Counted from the first letter of the stretch, positions 9,315 to 19,176 are shown. The stretch is DNA of 64,000 bases from Shewanella kaireitica (GCF_023284045.1 NZ_JAKIKQ010000005.1:62001-126000), one strand, 5' to 3'. Notes: generated by a model not told the origin, from the letters alone. Translations and numbers: made by a program.

Positions 9315-10319
9315 TTTTAGGTTTTTTAAATACTGTGTTGGTGTTTGCTGGCGGAAGCGGGCAAAAGAGCGGCTAAAACTGTGGGCATTGGCGTAGCCCA
9401 GTAATGATGCAATTTCTGCAATATCTTTCCCTTCAAGCATATATTTGATCGCTTGATTACACAGGATATAACCTGATAAATAGGTGAAACTAAAGCCAAG
9501 TTTTTGCAAACGCCTTTGCAACTGTTGCCGCGATATATCGAAAAGCTCTGCAACAGTATCTACATTAGGAAAGCCGTAACAGCGAGAGTAGTTGACCATC
9601 TCGTAAAGCACTTTCGGTGTGTCTGTCGGTTGAGGCATATTGAGGTAGTTTTCAAGCTGTGACATAGGAATTGCGGTTTTGATTGGTTCAGGCACATAAG
9701 TAAAATCGCTATTTGATGCTAGAAGATCATCGATATTCAACCACAGTTCTGTTTGTGGCGCATTCCAAGAAACCGGGCAATCAAATAAGGCTTCTGTCTC
9801 TAATTGTTTGCTTGGAGAGCCACTTAATCTAACTTTCAAAAGGCTATGATTGTTTCCGGTGTAGTGTTTGATGGCGTTGAACAGGGTAATAGCTACCCGC
9901 AATGAGTCATGAGATTTGGCTCTATCTCTGACAAAAGTGTTGCTGTAACACCACTTTAATATTTTCCCCGATTGCTGAGCGTAATAACTGGCGCCAGATT
10001 GAAAGCTTGTGACCCCATGATTAATACGCCTAAATGTTATGGCTAAATCGGGCGCGCTCAAGAACCAATTCCCCGGCACTTCAAGGCTGGATAATGTCAG
10101 ATACTGCTGGATTTTTAACATAAAACCGGCATCGCCAGTCAGTTTTTCAATCTGCTCTAACCACTTTGCCACCTCGGTAAATGGCACCAACATCATGGCA
10201 TCTTGTTGTAGAAGTTGCGGTAGCTTTAGCATCGCAGGAGTTATGCCATAGTGTGCCTCAACGCCTTTAAGCACTGGTAAAAGGTAGCAGAAACGAATAA
10301 AGGCGGAATTGAGTAGCAT
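9297..10319 (-). CDS. AraC-family transcriptional regulator (OruR/ArgR-like)
   Basis: A 340-residue regulator. The C-terminal AraC/XylS helix-turn-helix pair is visible: VAELFDISRQQLQRRLQKLG near 258-277, then IAEIASLLGYANAHSFSRSF and RQQTPTQYL at the end. The N-terminal 200 residues look like the arabinose-binding-type domain of the OruR group. It is divergent from the YiaW/HlyD-like pair with a gap of less than 140 bases, so it may regulate that pair; this is inferred from position only. The effector is unknown. Confidence 0.85.
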   Translation of the reverse strand: MLLNSAFIRFCYLLPVLKGVEAHYGITPAMLKLPQLLQQDAMMLVPFTEVAKWLEQIEKLTGDAGFMLKIQQYLTLSSLEVPGNWFLSAPDLAITFRRINHGVTSFQSGASYYAQQSGKILKWCYSNTFVRDRAKSHDSLRVAITLFNAIKHYTGNNHSLLKVRLSGSPSKQLETEALFDCPVSWNAPQTELWLNIDDLLASNSDFTYVPEPIKTAIPMSQLENYLNMPQPTDTPKVLYEMVNYSRCYGFPNVDTVAELFDISRQQLQRRLQKLGFSFTYLSGYILCNQAIKYMLEGKDIAEIASLLGYANAHSFSRSFARFRQQTPTQYLKNLKNKKPL

Positions 10320-10455
10320 TGTGAGGTATCTAAAAGACTATTTGTACCGATTGAATCATAAATGGTGGATAAATGATATCTGTACGTCATGAGTGTTGCT
10401 CTCTAATACAGAAACGGCAAACTACTTAGCCGATATATTATTTCGAGATCTCCTT

Positions 10456-10788
10456 ATGAGTTTGTTCAGTATGCCATTTGTCGATACTGGTGTTGATGGC
10501 GCCCTACATGGCGTTGCTGCTGTTGTGATGGTAATGACAGTCGCTGCAGTTGCTTTTGGTTTTTGGAAAATCCATGAGTTACCTATCAATCAGGCTCATA
10601 AGAAACAACACCAACAGATAGGACTTATCACCGCGCTCACCTGGATAGGCTTTGTTTGGCACTGGGTATGGGTGTTAGCGGTCATTGTTGCTTTTGTCGA
10701 TAGCGAAAAAGCCTTGCGCCGAGTCAGAGATATCTGGCGCGAGAAAGAAACTGTAACCGAGCAAAACGCTATGAAAGAGGAGCGATAA
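10456..10788 (+). CDS. Small inner-membrane protein, YiaW/DUF3302-like
   Basis: About 110 residues with two hydrophobic segments. One is near the N-terminus (LHGVAAVVMVMTVAAVAFGF) and one central (WIGFVWHWVWVLAVIVAFV). Between them lies a basic stretch and IHELPINQ, and a charged helical tail follows. Size, topology and position before an HlyD-type gene resemble E. coli YiaW-YiaV. I chose ATG 10456 over a GTG at 10393 because the longer form lacks a visible ribosome site. The stop codon abuts the next start (TAAATG), so the two are one operon. Function unknown; probably a partner of the membrane-fusion protein. Confidence 0.55.
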   Translation: MSLFSMPFVDTGVDGALHGVAAVVMVMTVAAVAFGFWKIHELPINQAHKKQHQQIGLITALTWIGFVWHWVWVLAVIVAFVDSEKALRRVRDIWREKETVTEQNAMKEER

Positions 10789-12012
10789 ATGCTGGAAGGA
10801 TTAGCGGTATGGGCATTGTTTATTTACCTACTTCGTTTAGTCGGTATGCCTTGGAATATTTACAGTAAGAGTTTTGCTTATTTAGGTGGCACGGGTTGGC
10901 TTATGTTTGTTTGGGTTGGGCTGCTTAACTACACGCCGATGGATCTATCGGGTGGCTCACTGGTGCAATCACCCCATATTCAGTTGCGTCCAGCTAATAG
11001 TCAGATACGAGGCAAAGTTGAAAACATCTATATCAAACCAAATCAGCAGGTAGAAACTGGGCAGCTGATTTATGATTTAGATGCAGAGCCTTACCAGATT
11101 GCTTTGAACAAGGCGCTTGTGGCTCAAGCTAGCGCTAAAGTTAATCTTTCTTTGGCAAACGAAGATGTAAAGCTGGCACTCAAGCAGCATGATGTTTCGA
11201 TTGCTGATGTCAGTATCAGTAAAAACCAACTTAACTCAGCCAGTAAGGATCTCGCCTGGAAGCAGAAAACTCTCGCCCGTTATATAGAGCAAAATCGTGT
11301 TGTTCCCGATACCATCACCAAGAGTTTACTAGATGAACAGCAAACCTTGGTCGATCTCGCTCTGGCGCAAGTGAGCACCTATTCAACGCAGATAGAAAAA
11401 GCGCAGATGGCAGAGACTACAGCGCTACTCAATATCAAGAAGTCGCGCCTTGCAGTTAAAAGTCGGCAATCAGATTTAAATAGTGAACATGAGAATGTTG
11501 CACAATCACAGTGGAATTTAGATAACACCAAAATATTTGCGCCTACTGATGGTTACGTGACAAATTTTATTATGCGCGAAGGACAGTATGTTGGAGTGGC
11601 TCCTCGCATGCAGATGTACACTCATGAAAAGTACGTATTGATGCGGGTTAATCATCAAGCGATTCGTAATGTAAAAGTTGGTCAAATGGCTGAATTTGCC
11701 TCGGCAGTTTATCCGGGAAAAGTTTTTAGCGCTGAAGTTGAAGGTATTATTGAGGCAACTGGTGAGTCTCAAGGACGTTTATTAGCGGTGGACGACAATG
11801 TTAGGCAGACGACTGGCCAAAACCTTAATAATAAGCATCACTTTGTCAGGCTTAAGCTGATAGAGGCTGATAGTTATGATATTCCGGTCGGTTCAGTTGG
11901 ACTGGCCTGGATCTCAGGCACTAAGCCAGTAGAGTTTTTGGCCTTTTTGGATGTCATTCGCGGCATTGTAATTAGAATGAAATCGCAGATTTACTATTTT
12001 TACTCAATTTGA
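10789..12012 (+). CDS. HlyD-family membrane-fusion protein
   Basis: A 407-residue periplasmic adaptor of the HlyD/EmrA type. Two N-terminal hydrophobic segments span residues 1-45. The biotinyl-lipoyl half-motif follows (IRGKVENIYIKPNQQVETGQ), then a long coiled coil (about 105-240) with repeated Gln/Ala/Lys. The second lipoyl half is TKIFAPTDGYVTNFIMREGQ, and a beta-barrel domain follows. GGAG precedes the ATG at 8-base spacing. No inner-membrane transporter of the MFS or ABC type and no TolC homologue lies nearby; only the small YiaW-like protein precedes it. The substrate is unknown. Confidence 0.8.
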   Translation: MLEGLAVWALFIYLLRLVGMPWNIYSKSFAYLGGTGWLMFVWVGLLNYTPMDLSGGSLVQSPHIQLRPANSQIRGKVENIYIKPNQQVETGQLIYDLDAEPYQIALNKALVAQASAKVNLSLANEDVKLALKQHDVSIADVSISKNQLNSASKDLAWKQKTLARYIEQNRVVPDTITKSLLDEQQTLVDLALAQVSTYSTQIEKAQMAETTALLNIKKSRLAVKSRQSDLNSEHENVAQSQWNLDNTKIFAPTDGYVTNFIMREGQYVGVAPRMQMYTHEKYVLMRVNHQAIRNVKVGQMAEFASAVYPGKVFSAEVEGIIEATGESQGRLLAVDDNVRQTTGQNLNNKHHFVRLKLIEADSYDIPVGSVGLAWISGTKPVEFLAFLDVIRGIVIRMKSQIYYFYSI

Positions 12013-12017
12013 TTTCC

Positions 12018-12046
12018 CTTGCTAGCTAGCGGCGATTGCTGCTAGC
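12018..12046. terminator. Weak hairpin between convergent genes
   Basis: GCTAGCGGC (12025-12033) can pair with GCTGCTAGC (12038-12046) with one mismatch and a 4-base loop. There is no T-run on either strand, so termination is only a guess. Confidence 0.3.
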
Positions 12047-12062
12047 AGGATATTTAAACAGG

Positions 12063-13352
12063 TTAAACAAAAACACGATTACGACCATTCTTTTTGGCGA
12101 TATATAACGCTTTATCCGCTAACTTTAAAGTTTGAGCAAATGTCAGCTGTCCATGGTGTTCAGCTACTCCGATAGAGATGGTGACATTAACAGTTGTGCT
12201 GTGGTTTTCTTCCTTGGCTTTTCGGTCAGATTTATTGCTGCTTTTACGAAGTTCATTTCTGAGTACAATGTCATAATCTCGAATTTTGCACCTGAGCTCA
12301 TCGAGGTGTGGCAGGATTAATTCAACATCTTTATTCGGGAATACAATGGCAAACTCCTCTCCTCCGTAGCGATATACTTTGCCATTTCCTTTCACCTTAG
12401 TCAGTTTGCTGGCGATAAGTTGCAACACTTGATCGCCAACATCGTGACCATAGGTATCGTTAAAATTCTTGAAATGATCAATGTCCACCATCGCTACGCT
12501 GTAATGACTATTGAGTGAAAGAGACATGGTATTAAGTGCTCGTCGAGAAGATAGCCCTGTTAAGTCATCTCGATAAGCTAAATGGTAAGACTCAGCTATC
12601 ACCACGCAGATGTAAGCAGTAGCGACTAGAGAGAGTAGTAATGGCAGAGGTAGTCCATTAGGTACATAGTAAAGAAACAGCCAACTAAACAGAGTCACTA
12701 CCAGCACTGAGTCGATAAGGCTTGCTCTCCAGACTGCATATATACAGACAATAATGCTAGATATTCCGACGGGGATATACAAAGGGGTAAGTAAATTGAT
12801 GGCAGGGGGGATATCCAAAACTGTCGGTGAGCCAATTTTCAACGTGAATATTTGCCATGTAGATCCGATGGCAAAACACAAGCCAATCCCTGCAACAGTC
12901 TTAACCGTGTGGAACGAAAACAGCGCTCTATCTCTACTGATGGAGAAAAATCCGATAATTAGTGAACCCGATAGAAAAATCTGGTTACGAATATTATCGG
13001 CCAAGTAATCAATGAATACGCCTTGCTCATAGCCGTAATAAGCAAGCAGTAATATGGCTAAGAGACTGAGTCTAGTAAAATTAAATTGCAGTGCAAGAAT
13101 AGCTGCTACCGGTAAGAGGTAGTAGGGCAGTTCAATAATGCTGGGCAGCCAAACTTGCCACACGTCCTTAAAGTGTTGAGCTGCTGCAATACAGATAAAG
13201 GTCATCATTACAGGAACAAAAATATAGCGAAAACTGCGTGTTAATGCTGACACTGATCTCTTCCCTGATGATAGATGAACAATATTATAGTCGATAGTGG
13301 CTGGTACTACATAAGTTGCAGTTTCAGTATTTTCGATTTGCAAGTGTGTCAA
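12063..13352 (-). CDS. Membrane-bound diguanylate cyclase (GGDEF)
   Basis: Makes cyclic di-GMP from two GTP. The 429 residues contain a membrane domain of about seven hydrophobic segments (residues 40-245), then a GGDEF domain. Its DDLTGLSSRRALN start, DIDHFKNFNDTYGHDVGD metal-binding region and active-site GGEEF (in YRYGGEEFAIVF) are all intact. The RxxD inhibitory site usually found just upstream of GG(D/E)EF is absent (KGNG at that place), so product inhibition may be lacking. It stands alone, convergent with the HlyD gene. The membrane domain is of no type I can name. Confidence 0.92.
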   Translation of the reverse strand: MTHLQIENTETATYVVPATIDYNIVHLSSGKRSVSALTRSFRYIFVPVMMTFICIAAAQHFKDVWQVWLPSIIELPYYLLPVAAILALQFNFTRLSLLAILLLAYYGYEQGVFIDYLADNIRNQIFLSGSLIIGFFSISRDRALFSFHTVKTVAGIGLCFAIGSTWQIFTLKIGSPTVLDIPPAINLLTPLYIPVGISSIIVCIYAVWRASLIDSVLVVTLFSWLFLYYVPNGLPLPLLLSLVATAYICVVIAESYHLAYRDDLTGLSSRRALNTMSLSLNSHYSVAMVDIDHFKNFNDTYGHDVGDQVLQLIASKLTKVKGNGKVYRYGGEEFAIVFPNKDVELILPHLDELRCKIRDYDIVLRNELRKSSNKSDRKAKEENHSTTVNVTISIGVAEHHGQLTFAQTLKLADKALYIAKKNGRNRVFV

Positions 13353-13483
13353 TTGATTCGTTGGAAGGGCAAGCTTTACTATTAAAGCGGTATTTTATAA
13401 GAGAAAGGTTGGACAGGGATTAAATTAAGGTCTTAACTCAGTTGATTCGTTAATTACCCCGCAGTCGGGGATTAGGATTGGCT

Positions 13484-14266
13484 ATGAAAATCGATCAATA
13501 TTTCCAAGGGCAGCCCTGCTGGGTGGAATTAGCGTCTGTAGATGTTGCTGTCAGCAAGCATTTTTATCATGCTTTGTTTAGTTGGGATATTGAAGATATG
13601 CCGATCCCGCAAGGCACATACAGTATGTTTAACCTGGAAGGTGATGATTTAGGTGCGATGTACCAGTTGCCTGACGAGATGATTACTGCAGGTGATAAAA
13701 GTCATTGGCTCATCTACTTTGCTGTAGAAAACCTAGAAAACAGTTTAGTTGATGTCACAGGGGCTGGCGGCACAATTGTGCTTGGCCCACACGATGTGGG
13801 TGAAGCAGGCAGTATGGCAGTCATTAAAGATTTAGAGGGAGCCAAGTTTGCCTTGTGGCAGGCTAAAAACCACATTGGAGCAAGGAGAGCAGCTGAGGCG
13901 GGGACGTTATGCTGGGTTGAACTTGCCTGCAGAAAAACAGAGGACGCCAAGTTATTTTATAGTCATATATTGGGTTGGGGTTGTCGAAAAGCAGAGATGG
14001 AAAATATTGAGTACACAGAATGGCAGGTTGGGACTCAAGACATTGGCGGCATGATGAAAATGACGGCAGAGTGGGGGGACATGCCAGCTCACTGGATGAG
14101 TTATTTTACTGTTGATGATTGCGATGCTACAGCGGCAAGAGTGACAGAGCTTGGTGGCTCAGTGTGCGTACCGCCAACAGATATAGCCAATGTAGGTCGA
14201 TTTGCTGTTGTGAATGATCCTGCGGGTGCTGTTTTTTCGATTATAGAACTAACAATGAATGGCTAG
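13484..14266 (+). CDS. Two-domain VOC (glyoxalase/bleomycin-resistance-like) protein
   Basis: About 260 residues made of two VOC modules. Each begins with a similar motif: PCWVELASVDVAVSKHFY near residue 10 and LCWVELACRKTEDAKLFY near 145. Each ends with a glycine-rich strand plus an acidic residue (VIKDLEGAKFALWQ; VVNDPAGAVFSIIE). This resembles the CFP-30B/hydroxylase-like VOC group; the substrate is unknown. The start is ATG 13484 with AGGA 6 bases upstream; an in-frame TTG at 13478 is less likely. A small CCCCG-CAGT-CGGGG hairpin (13457-13470) lies just before the ribosome site. Confidence 0.8.
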   Translation: MKIDQYFQGQPCWVELASVDVAVSKHFYHALFSWDIEDMPIPQGTYSMFNLEGDDLGAMYQLPDEMITAGDKSHWLIYFAVENLENSLVDVTGAGGTIVLGPHDVGEAGSMAVIKDLEGAKFALWQAKNHIGARRAAEAGTLCWVELACRKTEDAKLFYSHILGWGCRKAEMENIEYTEWQVGTQDIGGMMKMTAEWGDMPAHWMSYFTVDDCDATAARVTELGGSVCVPPTDIANVGRFAVVNDPAGAVFSIIELTMNG

Positions 14267-14280
14267 GCATTTAATCTATT

Positions 14281-14311
14281 AAAAAAGAAGCACAGCGATT
14301 AGCTGTGCTTC
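14281..14311 (-). terminator. Terminator between convergent VOC gene and cusA
   Basis: A perfect 10-bp stem GAAGCACAGC / GCTGTGCTTC has a 5-base loop (14287-14311). On the minus strand it is followed by TTTTTT, so it mainly terminates the cus operon. It may also serve the rightward VOC gene. Confidence 0.88.
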
Positions 14312-14330
14312 TATAGCTATACCCCAAAAG

Positions 14331-17300
14331 CTATTTTTCGATATTTCCTTTGTCTAGTTTCCTACCATAGATCAGCAAGTAGATTGCGGGGATCACAAAC
14401 AACGACAATATTGGTGCTGTGACCATACCGCCGACCATCGGAGCGGCAATTTTCTGCATCACTTCATTACCCGTACCGCTGCCCCACATTATCGGTAACA
14501 GGCCAAAGAAAATCGTAGCAACGGTCATCGCTTTGGGGCGAATACGCATCACGGCGCCATGGATCAATGCTTCGCTTAAGTCGTTACGATTATTGTAATT
14601 GCCAGCCTGTTTACGATCTTTGATGCTGTTGTTCAGATAAACCTGCATCACCACGCCAAACTCTGCTGCCACACCCGCGAGTGCGATCATACCGACGGAT
14701 ACCGCTACCGAAAAGTTGAAGTCTAAGAAGTACAGTAACCAGGCGCTACCCACAAGGGAGAACGGCAAGCTAAGCATGATGACAGATGCTTGAATAAATG
14801 AGCTAAAAGTCATCATCAACAGCATGAAAATAACGGCTAACATCAACGGAACTACTAGCTGCATTTTAGCTTCGACTCGTTGCATGTACTCATATTGACC
14901 AGCAAAGCTGTAGCTATAGCGAGCTGGCAACTGGATCTCCTTGTCTAGCGCAGCCCTTGCAGTGGCGATGTACTCACCAATAGAAATATTTTCTAAGTCT
15001 ACAAACACCCAGCTGATCAAGCGGCCATTCTCACTGGCTAGCATAGGTGCACCGTCACTCACGCTAATGCTGGCCAGATTACCTAAGGGTAAATACTTGC
15101 CTGTTTTTGTCAGTACTGGAAGGTCGCGCAGTTTCTCAAGGCTATCACGTAACTCACGTGGGTAGCGGATGTTTATAGGGTAGCGCTCCTGCCCTTGAAT
15201 TGACTGACCTACTTGCATACCGCCAATCGCCATTTGTACCACGTCTTGGATATCTTTAAGTGTCATGCCGTAGCGAGCCGCATTTTTAAGATTTGGCTCA
15301 ATATCAATATAACGTCCACCGCTGGTACGTTGGGCAAATGCCGACGCTGTTCCTGGAAGTTTGCTAACAACGGCTTCGATCTCTGTGCCAATTCTCTGTA
15401 GCTCATCAATATCCGCGCCAGAAATCTTGATACCCACTGGCGTTCTTACTCCGGTAGAGAGCATATCGATACGGGTTTTGATCGGTTGCACCCAAGCATT
15501 AGTCATGCCGGGAACTTTCACCGTTTTCTGTAACTCGCCAATTATCCCCTCAAGGGTCATGCCTTCACGCCAAGTATCACGGGGGTTAAGCATAATAGTG
15601 GTTTCAAGCATCGTCAGTGGTGCGGGATCGGTTGCTGTCATCGCACGGCCGACCTTACCAAATACCCGCTTAACTTCTGGTACCGTTTTAATGAGTCTGT
15701 CAGTTTGCTGTAAGATCTCCGCAGCCTTTCCAGCACTCACACCGGGTAAGGTCGTCGGCATATACAGCAGGTCGCCCTCCTCAAGCTCTGGCATAAATTC
15801 GCTACCCATTTTTGTCATTGGGTAAACGGCACTGCCCAGCGTGATTAGTGCCAGTAGAATAGTGACTTTAGGAAAGCGCAGTACCAAGCGTAGCAGTGGC
15901 TCGTAGATGGCGATTAATACCCGACTGATCGGGTTTTTTCTCTCATCGGGGATCTTGCCACGCACAAAGTAACCCATTAATACTGGGATCAATGTGATCG
16001 CTAATATCGCGCTGGCGGCCATGGCGAAAGTTTTGGTAAATGCCAGAGGGTGGAATAAACGTCCCTCTTGCGCTTCCAAGGCAAACACGGGCACGAAGCT
16101 GAGTGTGATGATTAATAGACTGAAAAACAGTGCAGGGCCTACCTCGACGGATGCTTTACGCACCAACTCCCAATGGGCGTCGCCTGTAGGGGCTGCACCG
16201 TTATGTTTTTCGCGATAATGCTCTAAGTGTTTATGGGTGTTTTCTACCATTACAATGGCTGCATCAACCACTGCGCCAATCGCAATCGCTATTCCCCCAA
16301 GACTCATAATATTGGCATTAACCCCAATAAGGTTCATCACAATGAAGCTTATTAGAATAGAGATCGGCAGAGATATGATTGCTACCAATGTAGAGCGGGC
16401 ATGTAGCAGGAAAATCAGGCAGATAATGCCGACCACTAACATCTCTTCCAATACTTTATGTTTGAGGTTATCGACTGAATTAAGGATAAGCTCTGAGCGA
16501 TCGTAAGTGATCACTAACTCAACCCCATCGGGTAAGCCATTCTCGATCTGCTTTAGCTTCTCTTTAACGTTATTGATGGTAGCAAGGGCATTCTCGCCAT
16601 AGCGCATCACCACAATGCCGCCGACAACTTCACCCTCACCATCTAACTCGGCGATACCACGGCGTGCCGCAGGGCCGGTGCGTAGCTGTGCAACGTCCTT
16701 CATCAACACGGGGATACCTGATTCAGAGACGATGCCGAGTGGGATCTCCTCAAAATCAGCCAAGGTTTGACGATAACCCGCAGAAGTGATCATATACTCA
16801 GCTTCAGCCATCTCAATAACAGAGCCACCAGTGGAACTATTAGAGTTATCTAAGGCATTTTTAACCGTCATCAAATCGATTTGATAGAGGGCTAATTTAT
16901 GTGGATCGACAATGATCTGATAGGACTGTTCCATGCCGCCAATGGTGGCAATTTCAGAAACGCCCTCGACACTTTGTAGCTCAAGTTTTAAGAACCAATC
17001 TTGCAGCGAGCGTAACTGGGCTAAATCATGCTGGCCCTTACGGTCAACTAACGCGTACTGAAATACCCAACCAACGCCGGAAGCATCAGGCCCAAGTGTA
17101 GGGGTGACACTGGCAGGCAGTTGCCCTTGAGTTTGCGATAGGTACTCCAAGACTCTAGAACGTGCCCAGTAGATATCGGTGCCATCTTCAAAAATGATGT
17201 ATACATAGGAGTCGCCAAACATCGAGAAGCCACGTACTGTTTTGGCGCCAGGTACCGCCAGCATTGCTGTCGATAATGGATAGGTAATTTGATCCTCGAC

Positions 17301-17480
17301 CAGCTGCGGGGCTTGCCCTGGATAGGAGGTTTTTACAATCACCTGTACATCAGATAAGTCTGGCAGTGCATCGAGCGGTGTCATGCGCATCGCTTGGTAG
17401 CCAATTAGCGCGATAATCGCAGTGAGCACTAACACCATTACGCGCTGTCTTATCGAAGCGCTAATAATTTTTTCTAACAT
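14331..17480 (-). CDS. cusA: Heavy-metal efflux RND pump CusA/CzcA family (probably Cu(I)/Ag(I))
   Basis: The proton-driven inner-membrane transporter of a tripartite metal exporter. The 1049 residues match CusA. The N-terminus MRMTPLDALPDLSDVQVIV is typical of heavy-metal RND pumps. TM4 carries AIAIGAVVDAAIVMVENTHKH with the proton-relay Asp and Glu. The segment RIDMLSTGVRTPVGIKISG resembles CusA more than CzcA, and methionines are frequent. Two large periplasmic loops and about 12 helices are visible. It is 12 bases downstream of cusB. Copper/silver specificity is inferred from CusA-like motifs and the CPMHP-type neighbours. Confidence 0.92.
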   Translation of the reverse strand: MLEKIISASIRQRVMVLVLTAIIALIGYQAMRMTPLDALPDLSDVQVIVKTSYPGQAPQLVEDQITYPLSTAMLAVPGAKTVRGFSMFGDSYVYIIFEDGTDIYWARSRVLEYLSQTQGQLPASVTPTLGPDASGVGWVFQYALVDRKGQHDLAQLRSLQDWFLKLELQSVEGVSEIATIGGMEQSYQIIVDPHKLALYQIDLMTVKNALDNSNSSTGGSVIEMAEAEYMITSAGYRQTLADFEEIPLGIVSESGIPVLMKDVAQLRTGPAARRGIAELDGEGEVVGGIVVMRYGENALATINNVKEKLKQIENGLPDGVELVITYDRSELILNSVDNLKHKVLEEMLVVGIICLIFLLHARSTLVAIISLPISILISFIVMNLIGVNANIMSLGGIAIAIGAVVDAAIVMVENTHKHLEHYREKHNGAAPTGDAHWELVRKASVEVGPALFFSLLIITLSFVPVFALEAQEGRLFHPLAFTKTFAMAASAILAITLIPVLMGYFVRGKIPDERKNPISRVLIAIYEPLLRLVLRFPKVTILLALITLGSAVYPMTKMGSEFMPELEEGDLLYMPTTLPGVSAGKAAEILQQTDRLIKTVPEVKRVFGKVGRAMTATDPAPLTMLETTIMLNPRDTWREGMTLEGIIGELQKTVKVPGMTNAWVQPIKTRIDMLSTGVRTPVGIKISGADIDELQRIGTEIEAVVSKLPGTASAFAQRTSGGRYIDIEPNLKNAARYGMTLKDIQDVVQMAIGGMQVGQSIQGQERYPINIRYPRELRDSLEKLRDLPVLTKTGKYLPLGNLASISVSDGAPMLASENGRLISWVFVDLENISIGEYIATARAALDKEIQLPARYSYSFAGQYEYMQRVEAKMQLVVPLMLAVIFMLLMMTFSSFIQASVIMLSLPFSLVGSAWLLYFLDFNFSVAVSVGMIALAGVAAEFGVVMQVYLNNSIKDRKQAGNYNNRNDLSEALIHGAVMRIRPKAMTVATIFFGLLPIMWGSGTGNEVMQKIAAPMVGGMVTAPILSLFVIPAIYLLIYGRKLDKGNIEK

Positions 17481-17492
17481 TATCGCCTCCGA

Positions 17493-19154
17493 TTAGTGGT
17501 TTGCGTGTGGATCGCTAGCCGCACTTTCGCTGCTATTGCTGCCACTCAAGCGTTGTAAACTACCTTGAATACTGGCTTCTGAATCCAGTAAAAATTGACC
17601 CGATACAATAACCTTATCACCGGCTTTCAGACCTTCGGTTATTTCTGCTTTTCCTTGAGCTATCATGCCGACCTTGACTGCAACAGAGGCAAACTTGTTA
17701 TCTGCACGCTGCACGACAACTCTGTTTTCCCTGCCAGTAAGAATCAGTGCCTCGGTTGGGATAGACAGTACGTCTCGTTGCGGACCGCCAAACAGTTTCA
17801 CATCAACTAAGGTACCGGGTTTGAGTAGTTTTCCAGGATTATCTAGCTTCACTCTCACTCGCATAGCACGTGAGACGGGGTCGAGTTCTGGGTAGATATA
17901 ATCAATTGTCGATTCTAAATCAAAGAGACCTTGAGCGGCGGAGGTGATCTCTACAGGACGACCTTGTTCGAGCCAGCTTTGTTCGTTTTCAAACACATCT
18001 GCAATCACCCATACGCTGCTCAAATCGACTATCTCGAATAGCGTGTCACCCGGCTGGACATACATGCCGTGACGAACTGATAATTGGCTGACAAAACCAT
18101 CTTGGTCAGCATAATAGGGCACGCGGTAGATGGTTTCACCAGTACGTTCTAACTGGTTGATGGTACTGGCGCTAACGCCTAGAAGTTCAAGACGTAAACG
18201 AGCTTTACGCAGTAAACCTGCGCCACGGTTTTTATCTTGCTTGAGATAATCGATAGCCTGCATGTAATCGTCCTGCGCGTTTACTAGCTCAGGCGAATAC
18301 AGCTCATAAAGTAGTTGTCCTTTTTTGACTCGCTGGCCAACGGTATGCACCATTAAGGTTTCAAGCCAACCATTAACACGGGTGTGAGCATGTCCGATAG
18401 CATTTTCATTATATTCAACTGTGCCTATGGTCTTAACTAGCTTCCATAGGGTTCCTTTGGTGACTTGTTCACTGCGCATACCTAAGGCTTGTTGCATACC
18501 ACCAGATACTCCAACGACCACCTCTTCGCCGGCACCACCAATGCTCACTTTTTCTAAGTTCATACCACAAATAGGACAAGTGCCTGGTACGTCTGAAACC
18601 ACATGTGGATGCATTGGGCAGACATATTTTACATTGCCATCATCATTGCTTTGAGCCGCTGGCATTAATGTTGGTTTTGACTGACTCAGTAATTTTTCAG
18701 CTTTAGTCTGTGGCGTTTGGGCAGGTTCCATCTGCATTGCATGGTTGTGACCTGCATGCTCATCTATCTGGTTTTCCTCCTCCTCTTCTTTAACGAGGAA
18801 CATATTACATTTCGGGCAACGACCCGGCTCGTGACTCGTTACTTCAGGATGCATAGGGCAGTAGTAGTCTTTATTTGCGACTAGGTTTGCCTCTTTCTCT
18901 GATGAAGGAGTATCTGACTGCTCATCTTTGACTAGAAACATCTTACAAATAGAGCAACGACCAGGCTCGTGACTGGTTTCTTCTGGATGCATGGGACAAT
19001 AATAGTGCGCATCCTGTTGCTGACTGTTAGTGGTTTCTGTTGATTGATGTTGCTTATGCTCTTGGCTGTAGCCTGCAATAGGCACAGTCGCAAGCAATAA
19101 GCTCAGGGCGCAGACTGCATTGCTGCGAAACTTTGTTACGTTGAATAAACTCAT
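17493..19154 (-). CDS. cusB: CusB-type periplasmic adaptor with three heavy-metal-binding modules
   Basis: Membrane-fusion protein that links CusA to an outer-membrane channel and hands over metal. The 553 residues begin with a signal peptide (about 1-30). Three CPMHP-type heavy-metal-binding modules follow: residues 51-75, 97-121 and 177-201, each ending CxxC/KM or CxxCGM. The adaptor proper starts near 210, with a lipoyl domain, helical hairpin and beta-barrel (PVEITSAAQGLFD and later). Modules 1 and 2 have lost the usual CGM (CKM, CNM). An acidic, His/Met-rich linker separates modules 2 and 3. One such module or none is more common, so the N-terminus is expanded. Confidence 0.9.
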   Translation of the reverse strand: MSLFNVTKFRSNAVCALSLLLATVPIAGYSQEHKQHQSTETTNSQQQDAHYYCPMHPEETSHEPGRCSICKMFLVKDEQSDTPSSEKEANLVANKDYYCPMHPEVTSHEPGRCPKCNMFLVKEEEEENQIDEHAGHNHAMQMEPAQTPQTKAEKLLSQSKPTLMPAAQSNDDGNVKYVCPMHPHVVSDVPGTCPICGMNLEKVSIGGAGEEVVVGVSGGMQQALGMRSEQVTKGTLWKLVKTIGTVEYNENAIGHAHTRVNGWLETLMVHTVGQRVKKGQLLYELYSPELVNAQDDYMQAIDYLKQDKNRGAGLLRKARLRLELLGVSASTINQLERTGETIYRVPYYADQDGFVSQLSVRHGMYVQPGDTLFEIVDLSSVWVIADVFENEQSWLEQGRPVEITSAAQGLFDLESTIDYIYPELDPVSRAMRVRVKLDNPGKLLKPGTLVDVKLFGGPQRDVLSIPTEALILTGRENRVVVQRADNKFASVAVKVGMIAQGKAEITEGLKAGDKVIVSGQFLLDSEASIQGSLQRLSGSNSSESAASDPHANH

Positions 19155-19176
19155 AATGCCTTATCTCCACCCTTAT

